NCBI GenBank assembly: GCA_031308135.1
Contig: JAHLJT010002630.1
Span: forward strand, 99,286,918 to 99,350,917
Length of the DNA: 64,000 nucleotides
Direction of reading: 5' to 3'
Source: Acheta domesticus
Taxonomy: Eukaryota; Arthropoda; Insecta; Orthoptera; Gryllidae
Position numbers and translations under genes: made by a program. Under the pieces are notes generated by a model. It worked only from the letters and a program-made list of their open reading frames with translations, searched no databases and was not told where the DNA came from. Below are positions 35,266-46,300 of the stretch, in pieces (position 1 is the stretch's first letter; the number at the start of each line of letters is the position of its first letter).

Positions 35266-37590
35266 GACGAAAAATGGAGAGGGAAGGCTTTCTCCTATAG
35301 GGTGTCTAGGGAGGAAACGTCGAAACTTCGAAAATAAGCTTTTAAGACAATGCTAAGCATATTTTGTCTAATAAACTACGAGGAATGGTTGAGCCGCATT
35401 AAGCACTCAAAGTTGGTTTGAAAAATTGATTTCTAGGCAAAAATTTGCTTTGTAGAAGCATAGAAACACTTCAGAAACATATAAATTGGAAATAAATTGG
35501 AACATATAAATGAAACAGTGAGTTGTTCACTTTTTTGATGAATTGGACGTTTTCAAGTAATAGCTAAGAAGTTAGTATCGCAGAAAATGCAATATTTCAA
35601 TCCTACGTAGCTTTTTCCAATAAGGGGAAAGTATGTCCTGTTGTAGCACCACTAATTTAAAATAAGAATTCTAGTACAATAAAAGCAAAAATATATCATA
35701 AAAAGAAAATTTGTTTTTATTTCCTTGCGAAAGTATTTTCCCCGAAGGGGTCATTAACTACCCTCTGGGCATATTTAATAACTTTAAGTAAATAAGCTTA
35801 TCGAAACTTTGGAAAAGAATATTTCTAAATATTAATTGAAATTTTGCATTTATGTTTCGTTTTACAAATAAGAATAAAAATTAAACAATAATCCATATAT
35901 ATATATATTATGACGTCATGTGTTCATACGAGCCCTTAACGCCACCATCAGCAACGCAGAAACACCTACGAACAGCGAAACGAATATACGCGGCGGAGCA
36001 ATGGCCTGTAAACGCGCCATCTACGAACAGCTGACCGAACGAGAGCGCTCGAACTAGCGAGTAATGTTTTCCGGGGAGGTCAAGGAAGGAGGAGAAAACG
36101 CCGCCCCTGAAAATGTCCCCAGGCGCGATGACATAAATACTGCGGCACACCTTGGCGGAGCGCTTTCCTATTACGGCGACAGCAGCGGAAGGTGAACTGG
36201 TGACTACGCAGCTGAGGTATAGAATAGGAGTTTTATTTTACTCGTTGATAGCCAGAAAATGAATAGGGACGAGTTGATGCAGTTAAAGGCATTCTAGTAG
36301 CACCGTGAATGAATTAGCATAGGAGCGAGAGTGTGTTAAAGTGTAAGCTGGCAATAAGCTCAAAATTGCCCAAATTCGCGCAGAAGGACTAAATTGTATC
36401 CAGAACGATCATACGTCTTCTAACTACTTCTTCACACGTCACATCAACTTAACTACTTCTGCACACGTCAAAAGTGTGGTAGATAGGTCGCGCATGCAAG
36501 TTTGAAGCAGTGACACATAAATTTCGTGAAAGCTGGAAGCGCGATTATATTCCCGTGAGGCGTAAGAAGAGAAGAAGGAGGAGAACGATCCGGAGGCTCA
36601 AGCGTACGTGAGAAGGGTCTGGTCCGTGACGAGTGGCAGGGCGAGTAGGGGAGAAAGACGTGGAACCAACGCGGGACAGCGGGCGTACGGCGAGCGCACA
36701 GGAAGTCTGCAGCAGCGCGGAGCGACGGCGTCGCACTCTGCCGGCGTCATCCTGCGTACGTCATCCGGTGGCGAGCGAGGCGGTGTTGGTGAGAAAACGA
36801 ACTCCTCCGTTTTGCAATACTGTCGGTAGGAGAGAAAGGGGAACATTTAAAGAAAACGGGAGAAACTGTCCAGAATAGGCGTTGTCGTTTTGAATCAGAA
36901 TCAATGTATGAAAAGTTATCCATGTCGAGAGTTTTTTTACCTTGTACTGTTTTACTAAATAAGTTTTGTTTCAAGAGGCTGTATGGTTTGTGTATTGTTT
37001 GGGGAGAAATAAAGTTTCGTAATATTATTCAAAGTAATTTCTTGATGTAATGTGTAAAAAAGTCGAAATCGCTAGCGTAGATGTAAAGTAAATTTTGAAA
37101 TCCGTGCACGGGAAATTTAAGGTCAGTTAATAAAAGGTATTGATTAAAATCACAGAGATATAAGGTCTGTCAAACAGAGCTCTTAATTTAAATTACGAAA
37201 GGGTGTAATTCAGACGAGAGTATTAATTTAAATCAGAGGTAAAGGGGAGTGAAAACCTCAAGTTAATTATTTCATTCAGGTAGTCAAGGTGACACCGAAT
37301 TTTTGTTCTGTTCGATTTTATGTGTTTTTTTTTTCAGTGAACAACCAGATCTTCATTTACTGTACATAAAGTGTGTTCATTTCTCTGTAAAATTGTGCCA
37401 CTGTTGCGTTATTTTGATGAAATTACATGCTCAGTTTTCGTTATCCATCTGATTTTATTGTGCCAAGGGTTCAGACCTTTCTCATACCTGAAAGATCCGG
37501 CTTCCTGAGAATTCAAAGCTCGCTTCACGAGCATTCATACTCGCAAGCTCGACGTACAAGCGTACTGAGATTAGTACGAAGGTAGGTGAA
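35266..37590. other. Unassigned region with a GC-rich block
   Basis: 35266-35900 is AT-rich. 35910-36870 is GC-rich with CpG words, a TGACGTCATG near 35909 and GACATAAATACTGCGGCAC near 36130 that could be a start region. An AATAAA lies near 37008. A solitary LTR or a CpG-rich promoter are possibilities, but I found no matching flank or exon and make no call. Confidence 0.3.
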
Positions 37591-37597
37591 TGTGTTA

Positions 37598-37607
37598 GAA
37601 TATATAT

Positions 37608-37650
<43 letters not shown>

Positions 37651-37652
37651 CG
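37598..37652. repeat. (TA)n(CA)n microsatellite
   Basis: Two TA runs followed by a short ACAC run. Confidence 0.9.
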
Positions 37653-39800
37653 TAATCTACAAGATGAAACTTTTTTGAACATTCTATTACATATTTGCTG
37701 GTCCGGCGCATCCCGATATTACCTCACCTGCTCCGAGATGTGCAGAATCTGCAATCAAATGTAAATGAGGACAGAGATCGGCAGAGACAGACAGTGACAG
37801 GGTGAGGGGGAGGGAGAGACAGTGTGAGGGTGATGGAAGGGGCAAGGAGGAGATGAATGGCAGAACAACGTCTTCCGGGTTTTCCTGGCCGTTTATATAA
37901 AAGCTTATGATTTTGTGTAGACAAACTTATTTATTGATGAAACGTAGCAAAGCATTTAACAGGCAGCGGCACGGCACACTTTTTGTATGCTTTTGTTGTG
38001 CTGTTTTTGCGAACTTAACATCTTATAATTTGCCCTAAAATTACCTTATGACTTATTTGACAATACAGGAGCCCGTCAGACGTTGTTCTGTCCTTTATAT
38101 ATCTCTTTTTCCTTCCCTCTCCGTCTCTCTCGTCTTCGTCTCTGCTAATTAATCTAATAAGACTTATCTCAGGTAACTGATTCAACTGGATTTCAATTCG
38201 GATGGTTAAGCATAGTATCTTGTTACAATACCTGTCCGTTCACTACGCAGACAAGCCTATACCTGTACTACATACGGATATAGAGCTGTAACTAATATGT
38301 CATTATTAGAATTGCTTATGGTAGTTTTATAAATTAATTTTTTATTATTACATGTTACAACGAATTCAAGTCATAACAACACTTACATTGCGTCTCGCTG
38401 CCCGCCATTAGAATTCGTTTTCTTAGAGCACTGTGCCTTCTCGAAGTCACTTTGTGTCAACAATGCGAAACACTGAAGGGTCACAAAAATACACAATACT
38501 AAATGATATGAAACACAAGTAATACAACGTTACCAATTTCTAAACTCATGTTATTTTTCTCTCTAAAAATTATTGTGAGACGGTTCGTTAACAACGCAGT
38601 GGGCAGTTGGATTAAATAAGATCAAGTACAATTTTAGTAGCTTTAGTGTAATTTTGGAAAAAATAGCTAATTCTTTAAAACTATTTACTTAACGCAAATT
38701 TATACGAAAACTACTCACATTTTGAAAAAAAGTTGTGGAAAAAATAAAAGTTTTCTGACTGCAAATTACTTTTTGCAAGACGATTAGAAAATATACTTTA
38801 TCCGTGGAAAGGCTACAATTTTGTTTTGTATGTAAACCACAAGAGATGGGACTAAATACGAAGGATAATCTGAAGAAAACCTATCCGGTTTCAATAATAA
38901 GAAAGTGAAATATTTCTCTGATTAGTTCATTTTTGTTCACTTAAACTAAACATTGCAAAACAACAATAAATTGCGAGCTCGGCGTTCTTTTCGCATCGGA
39001 AGGAAAAGAACTGCTCGCATACAACTGATTGTGCAGATGATAGTGATACTTTTCCGTCGCCTACACTGCATGCATTTTTGAAAGCTATACGGTGTTCCAA
39101 GAATCTACGACTATATTTGCTGCAAATCGTAATAAAAACAATTGAAATCAAAGGTGAGCGTTCACTCGTCAACCAATGGAGTATTAAAGAATTTTCTTTT
39201 CGAAATCCCATAACGTCGAGTTGCACCAGATCACTCGAGGGAGACTGACGTCTTGCCGTCAATTAATTTCTCGGTAACAAGGGGTAACAAATCTTAATTT
39301 TGTACTACAAAATGTGGTAGATCTATACGTAGACACTAAAAAATTACATATCCTAGTCATTACATTTGTACAGTAGCAGATCCAAGGAAAATTTACGTCC
39401 AAAAATTACAGATCGTGTTTTGGAGGTGATGTAATATTTTTCTTCTTTATTTTTCCAGCATAAGGTGAAAAAATAAAATTCAAAATAGTTTGCTTTTATG
39501 AGCGTGAATTAATCTTTTAGTTTTCGCATACGGTCTACTGATTATACTTTCTTATTTCTGACAGAAATGTGAGATGAAGTAGAAACAAACCAACATTTTC
39601 AAACTCCTCCTTCTGCACAGGTGTTTGAGAAGATGAGTTTTCAATTCTCTTCAAGAATTTCTACAGACAGGAATGATGGAGTAGTTGCGAAAGTGTACAA
39701 TAAATAATTTTGTAGTATACTGATAAATCTTTAATTGTGAATAAAATCGAATTACAGAGTTGATGTAAACAAAGCGCAAAGTGTCAATATCACAAATGGA
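37653..39800. other. Gene-poor region
   Basis: 37740-37860 is GA-rich, similar in type to 4860-5260, and 38085-38145 is the CT-rich counterpart. The remainder is AT-rich. The 111-codon minus frame at 38927-39262 has no recognisable domain. Confidence 0.4.
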
Positions 39801-39811
39801 ACCCTTGCGGT

Positions 39812-42238
39812 GCACCTGATGAGAGCAGAGAGCGGACGCGGGGCGGGAGGGGAGGGATGGTAAAAGGGAAGCTGCTCTGCACCTGATGAGAGCAGAGAGC
39901 GGTCGAAGGGCGGGAGGGGAGGGATGGTAAAAGAGAAGCTGCTCTGCACCTGATGAGAGCAGAGAGCGGGCGAGGGGCGGGAGGGGAAGGGATGGTAAAA
40001 GAGAAGCTGCTCTGCACCTGATGAGAGCAGACAGCGGGCGAGGGGCGGGAGGGGAGGGATGGTAAAAGAGAAGCTGCTCTGCACCTGATGAGAGCAGAAA
40101 GCGGGCGAGGGGCGGGAGGGGAGGGATGGTAAAAGAGAAGCTGCTCTGCACCTGATGAGAGCAGAGAGCGGGCGAGGGGCGGGAGGGGAAGGGATGGTAA
40201 AAGAGAAGCTGCTCTGCACCTGATGAGAGCAGAAAGCGGGCGAGGGGCGGGAGGGGAGGGATGGTAAAAGAGAAGCTGCTCTGCACCTGATGAGAGCAGA
40301 GAGCGGGCGAGGGGCGGGAGGGGAAGGGATGGTAAAAGGGAAGCTGCTCTGCATCTGATGAGAGCAGAGAGCGGGCGAGGGGCGGGAGGGGAAGGGATGG
40401 TAAAAGAGAAGCTGCTCTGCACCTGATGAGAGCAGAGAGCGGTCGAAGGGCGGGAGGGGAGGGATGGTAAAAGAGAAGCTGCTCTGCACCTGATGAGAGC
40501 AGAGAGCGGGCGAGGGGCGGGAGGGGAGGGATGGTAAAAGAGAAGCTGCACTGCACCTGATGAGAGCAGAGAGCGGACGTGAGGCGGGAGGGGAGGGATG
40601 GTAAAAGAGAAGCTGCTCTGCACCTGATGAGAGCAGAGAGCGGGAGAGGGGGGAGGGGAGGGATGGTAAAAGAGAAGCTGCTCTGCACCTGATGAGAGCA
40701 GAGAGCGGGGGCTGGGCGGGAGGGGAGGGATGGTAAAAGAGAAGCTGCTCTGCACCCGATGAGAGCAGAGAGCGGTCGAAGGGCGGGAGGGGAGGGGTGG
40801 TAAAAAAGCTGCTCTGCACCTGATGAGAGCAGAAAGCGGGCGAGGGGCGGGAGGGGAGGGATGGTAAAAGAGAAGCTGCTCTGCACCTGATGAGAGCAGA
40901 GAGCGGACGTGAGGCGGGAGGGGAGGGATGGTAAAAGAGAAGCTGCTCTGCACCCGATGAGAGCAGAGAGCGGTCGAAGGGCGGGAGGGGAGGGATGGTA
41001 AAAGAGAAGCTGCTCTGCACCTGATGAGAGCAGAGAGCGGGCGAGGGGCGGGAGGGGAGGGATGGTAAAAGAGAAGCTGCTCTGCACCTGATGAGAGCAG
41101 AGAGCGGTCGAAGGGCGGGAGGGGAGGGATGGTAAAAGAGAAGCTGCTCTGCAACTGATGAGAGCAGAGAGCGGGCGAGGGGCGGGAGGGGAGGGATGGT
41201 ACAAGACAAGCTGCTCTGCACCTGATGAGAGCAGAAAGCGGGCGAGGGGCGGGAGGGGAGGGATGGTAAAAGAGAAGCTGCTCTGCACCTGATGAGAGCA
41301 GAGAGCGGACGTGAGGCGGGAGGGGAGGGATGGTAAAAGAGAAGCTGCTCTGCACCCGATGAGAGCAGAGAGCGGTCGAAGGGCGGGAGGGGAGGGGTGG
41401 TAAAAAAGCTGCTCTGCACCTGATGAGAGCAGAAAGCGGGCGAGGGGCGGGAGGGGAGGGATGGTAAAAGAGAAGCTGCTCTGCACCCGATGAGAGCAGA
41501 GAGCGGTCGAAGGGCGGGAGGGGAGGGATGGTAAAAGAGAAGCTGCTCTGCACCTGATGAGAGCAGAGAGCGGGCGAGGGGCGGGATGGGAGGGATGGTA
41601 AAAGAGAAGCTGCTCTGCACCTGATGAGAGCAGACAGCGGGCGAGGGGCGGGAGGGGAGGGATGGTAAAAGAGAAGCTGCTCTGCACCCGATGAGAGCAG
41701 AGAGCGGTCGAAGGGCGGGAGGGGAGGGATGGTAAAAGAGAAGCTGCTCTGCACCTGATGAGAGCAGACAGCGGGCGAGGGGCGGGAGGGGAGGGATGGT
41801 AAAAGAGAAGCTGCTCTGCACCCGATGAGAGCAGAGAGCGGTCGAAGGGCGGGAGGGGAGGGATGGTAAAAGAGAAGCTGCTCTGCACCCGATGAGAGCA
41901 GAGAGCGGTCGAAGGGCGGGAGGGGAGGGGTGGTAAAAAAGCTGCTCTGCACCTGATGAGAGCAGAAAGCGGGCGAGGGGCGGGAGGGGAGGGATGGTAA
42001 AAGAGAAGCTGCTCTGCACCCGATGAGAGCAGAGAGCGGTCGAAGGGCGGGAGGGGAGGGATGGTAAAAGAGAAGCTGCTCTGCACCTGATGAGAGCAGA
42101 GAGCGGGCGAGGGGCGGGAGGGGAGGGATGGTAAAAGAGAAGCTGCTCTGCACCTGATGAGAGCAGAGAGCGGGCGAGGGGCGGGAGGGGAGGGATGGTA
42201 AAAGAGAAGCTGCTCTGCACCTGATGAGAGCAGAGAGC
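39812..42238. repeat. 67-bp minisatellite, about 36 units, with G4 motif and hairpin
   Basis: The unit begins GCACCTGATGAGAGCAGAGA and ends GGTAAAAGAGAAGCTGCTCT. Each unit has a G-run block such as GGGGCGGGAGGGGAGGG (four runs with single-base loops). It also has a perfect 7-bp hairpin, CTGCTCT-10 nt-AGAGCAG, across the unit junction. Three main variants differ at GGTCGAAGGG, GGGCGAGGGG and GGACGTGAGG. A shortened variant (GGGGTGGTAAAAAAGC) recurs near 40795, 41395 and 41930. The unit is 1 mod 3 long and has no stop in any minus frame, which explains three overlapping frames of 787-916 codons. Confidence 0.97.
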
Positions 42239-42953
42239 AGGACGAGAGGTCGTGGAGGGGAAGCTGCTCCGCTTGGTCCATGGCCCAGCGGGCGACTCTC
42301 TTCTGAGAGAAATGCCAGCTAGCGAAGACGCGCAGCCTCCTTGAAAGTTTGCTCACTGGGGATGGAAATATCGTAATCATCGCTCTTTGGCTTCTGTGCA
42401 ATGCACGTGCTCGCCTAGATATCAGAAAAACATCCGCAATGCTTTGTCGGTTTTAATTTTTAAATGAAGTTACTCTCTGTTAAAAAATAATGCTTGTATA
42501 TCAAGCAGCACAAAAAGTAATTAACGGTCTCAATCAATGTATTTCAAAATACACATATACATTCTGTTCTATATTTAAACATGAAAGATGTTCCCTTACA
42601 ATGGAAAAGTGAATATGAAATTAAAAAACTGTGATTCCTCAAATAATCGAAACCCTTGTAAAACACGTGCAGAATGCTATCTTGTTCATTTGTAATGAGT
42701 TGCAAATGGCAGTAGCATTTGTAATACGGTGAGCAACACAAAGCATGTCACTATACTGTCACCTGAAATATAACGGAGAGTTAATATTTTTTTCAATTTT
42801 TTACGTATTTCAGATTCTCCTATACTTTTATAGTATCTTTAGTTAGTGTAAATTGTAAAGATGAAAAACTGGAATTGCATGGAACTGTTACGAAAAGCTT
42901 ACGTTATCGCTCTGGCGGTACTGGAGTTGCTTTTCCTCAAAGGCCCCATTCGC
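42239..42953. other. Flank between minisatellite and the IR stop codon
   Basis: 42239-42410 is unique and moderately GC-rich; the rest is AT-rich. It may include the IR 3' UTR, but no polyadenylation signal was fixed. Confidence 0.35.
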
Positions 42954-43314
42954 TTATCTGCGCATACGCAACACAGCGCCTATTCTGCGCCAGCCTCTGC
43001 GCAGCTGCGCGCGCAGGCGTTGACTGCGCCTGCGCAGACGCTCACCCGCTCCAGGGCTGCGCCACAGCTCTGCGCAGAAGATCAGCGCAGACCCGAAAAG
43101 GCCTGCGCACAGCAGCTGCAGATGTCCCGCGACGTCTTTCAGCGTCAGAACCTTTGTTTCATTGTCGCACTGTGGTGGTTTGCCCTCCTTCTTAACACCC
43201 ATGCGGATGAGTGTGCTGTGAGATGTGTTAAAATCGTCCTTCCACTTACGAACAAGTCCCGTCTCTTCCACTTGTAGCATAAAGAATTTCAGATGTTCAG
43301 ACCACGGCCAATTC
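42954..43314 (-). CDS. IR gene, last exon with TM3 and basic tail
   Basis: The acceptor is ATTACCCGCAG. The first base completes an arginine codon (CG+G) with the S2 exon. The frame gives NWPWSEHLKFFMLQVEETGL, the end of S2 with the usual WKDDF helix, then TM3 (HLQLLCAGLFGSALIFCAEL), a basic tail rich in arginine and the stop TAA at 42954-42956. The tail is encoded by GC-rich DNA full of CTGCGC words. No polyadenylation signal was assigned downstream. Confidence 0.85.
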
Positions 43315-46300
43315 CTGCGGGTAATAAAACGCGTAATAAAACATGGTAACATATTCTAAAGAACAATAATACTGAAACACATTTTCCTTCCATAAGAAAA
43401 CACATTGTTTGAAAAGAATAAAAGCAGAGAATTGAGACTAATACGATTTGTGTTTAAACAAGAAATTAAAATAGTGGTTCTAGAACAACACATACTTTTT
43501 CGAATCAGTAACGATTGCATAAAATTATAAAACAGTAATTTGTGTCCATATTAACGTGTCTCAGCTATCACAAGCAAAAATCATAGTATCGCATTGCACG
43601 GGAAAATTCAATTTATTTAAAGGTTCAATCGTCAACACATTCGACAATACATCCAGAAATTCGAATTTGCAAAGTTGGAAAATCATGACATGATTATTGA
43701 TGATAAAGATTTTTACTTCATTAATTCTCCACTTCAAAATTAGATCTTTAAATATTATTAATAATTTTTTTGACAATGCAAGGAGATTCGAGTATTTTTT
43801 GCAATGATTCAAATTTGCAAATTCCCATTTCCCGCGCTTCCGTTGCCGACGAGTATGCTTCAAGAAAATAATGAATGTTTAGATGGAAAATTTTGCAGTA
43901 CTAATATTACGGATTCTTTAGAGCCAAACGTGTCGAACATGAACATTGCCTTTCAACTTGGAACAATGAATTTGTTTGTGTACTTAATAAATGCAAGACA
44001 AATATTAACTAAATTGTGTCACGTATATTTCATACAATTAAAAAAACACGCACCAAAACGAACGTTTAGTTATTCTAAACAACTGACTCTCATTACAGTC
44101 GCAACGATGATACGAGATACGCACGTTTCCACTACAATGGCGTCCTTCAAATTATTTTTCGACAGCAGCGGTCTCAATGAGTAGTTTGTTTTTCTCCCAA
44201 CGTCTTTGTTCTACAAGCAGGGCGGACTGCACCTCTTGGTACGCAGCGTTGCTCCTAGAGTGCGATTTTTATAACTTTGCCTCTCAAGGCCCGTCTTCAC
44301 AAAGGAATATGTCACGGGATATCGCGTCTTTCTCAGTCGCGCCGCTAGATATCGCATGATCGCCACCGTATCCGTCTGTTTGCGATCATGCGACGTCTAG
44401 CGGCGCGAGCGATAATGACGCGAAATGGCGTGCGATATTCCATCGTGGTTGTAGGGGCTTGAGGGGCAACTTATAAGAATTGCTCTGCGGCTGGTTCGTC
44501 CGCCTACCCCTCGTGGAACCTCCCGTCGCGTCTCCTTGCAGCCCCTGCCCACTCGGGCCCGCAGTGCGATCTACAGGCGACGCTGCGTAACATCACGGGC
44601 TGTCCGCCATGCCATCTAGACATGGTTCCTTCTGCGTACCACGACGGGCAGACAGCCGCGCCATCTAACACTCCCCGTGCTGGATACTCGGATTGTCATG
44701 AAGTTTTACCAGCTGGTTCAGCACCTTTCAAAACCCCTATCTACAAAATTTCAAGTACTATGGAGCATTGCAAGAATTGTTTTTGCGACAATTAGTATTG
44801 AGACCTTTCGTGACCTCACCGCCTGTGGAAGAGAGGAAATCGCTGATCGCCGCTGGATCTGCAACCGTTACTCACACGCCGGCCGCCGCTGTCTGTCCGC
44901 AGGGTCTCAGCTGCCTCGGAGGGCAGGAGGGGTGACAAAAACGAGTGTTAACATTGAAGGTTCAGAAGGACAAATAGGACTAGAACACATACAAGAGTGA
45001 TTCGAGTGCAACTATTAAAAACACACTAACATTATTTATACATAGGTATGATAGGATTTAAGGATTAAAAAATTAGACAAGGCTTATTAAATAATAAATA
45101 CGTAAATAAATAAATGCACAACAAATCACATGTTTAACAAAAACTGTTCGTGCGCTTACTAACACGCTCCAAAGAACGTGTGTCATTAAACAGCGGTGGC
45201 CTTTGCCATCGTTCTTGAAAGAACGCGCTTGGAAATCGGACACCGGCTGATAAGACGCCACGTAACGTTCCAGGCGCTGCCGAAGCAACGGCTGCCCCGC
45301 TGCGGGAAGCGCGGAGGTCACGAAAGATCCTGGTACAAAACGCCTATCAAATACTACTTCTAATACTCCATAGCACTTGAAAATTTGTAAGTCGGGGTTT
45401 TGAAAGGTGCTGAACCAGCTGGTAAAATTTTACGTCAATCCGAGTATCCAGCACGGGGAGTGTTAGATGGCGCGGCTGTCTGCCCGTCGTGGTACGCAGC
45501 GCCGCGTCTAGATGGCGTGGCGGACTGCCCGTCATGGTACGCAGCGTCGCCTGTAGATCGCACTGCGAGCAGCCTCCACATCCACTCCTCCCCCTTCCCT
45601 TCTCCAACGGGCCTTTAACCGCCCACCCCTGGACAGCGATTGGTGCGTGTGACGACGTGACGTCACCCTGCCTCGGAATAGAAACTATACAGCAGAAGTG
45701 GCTAACTTTTCCATACATAAAATCTACTTTTCAGCTTAAAAATGTGTCGTGATCGACTTGTTGTAATAGGCGTAGTCTAAGGGGGGAAGAAGGGGTGTAA
45801 AATGCGTTATACACTGTGTTTCAGTATGACGTGCATTCCAGCGAGGATTCGGTAGATCAGCAAAATATATGTTCAAAACTATTTTTTAAATAATCCAGCC
45901 CACACATTGCGAGCTATCGACAATAGACCAAAATTGGCCTTGCTATCGACACGTCGACCGCGATCGACTTGTTGGCCCTTCTATACAGAAACGAAAGCTA
46001 CCCACAATCCGTGCGCCGACACGATGCGCATGGTCGCCATATTGAAAGTATGTAAAGTGCTGTACGCCACGGCATTTATTGTGTAGTGAACGATGGGGAA
46101 GGTGTTTTATTTCCGTTTTACTTGTTATATATGGTGTGTGTGTATAACTAGCAAAAATATACGTAACCTGGGGGCATTTGCTTAGTTTAGGCTAATATAA
46201 ATAGCGCATATGCGCAAATACAGTAAAATCTGTCTAAACCGGAAACGATCGGGACCAAAAAATTTCCGGTTTAGGGAGGTTTCCGTTTCAGGCAGAATTT

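Noticed and set aside
35910..37100. LTR retrotransposon LTR
   Set aside because: GC-rich block with a possible TATA-like site and AATAAA, but no matching second LTR, primer-binding site or clear TG/CA ends seen.
39812..42238. CRISPR-like array
   Set aside because: Units are contiguous minisatellite repeats without unique spacers, in an animal genome.
39651..42401. Three overlapping minus-strand open frames of 787-916 codons (Pro/Leu/Ser-rich repeats)
   Set aside because: They arise because a stop-free 67-bp minisatellite unit is read in all three frames. There is no splice context, domain or frame-specific conservation.
42861..43277. 138-codon plus-strand frame
   Set aside because: Antisense shadow of the IR last exon.
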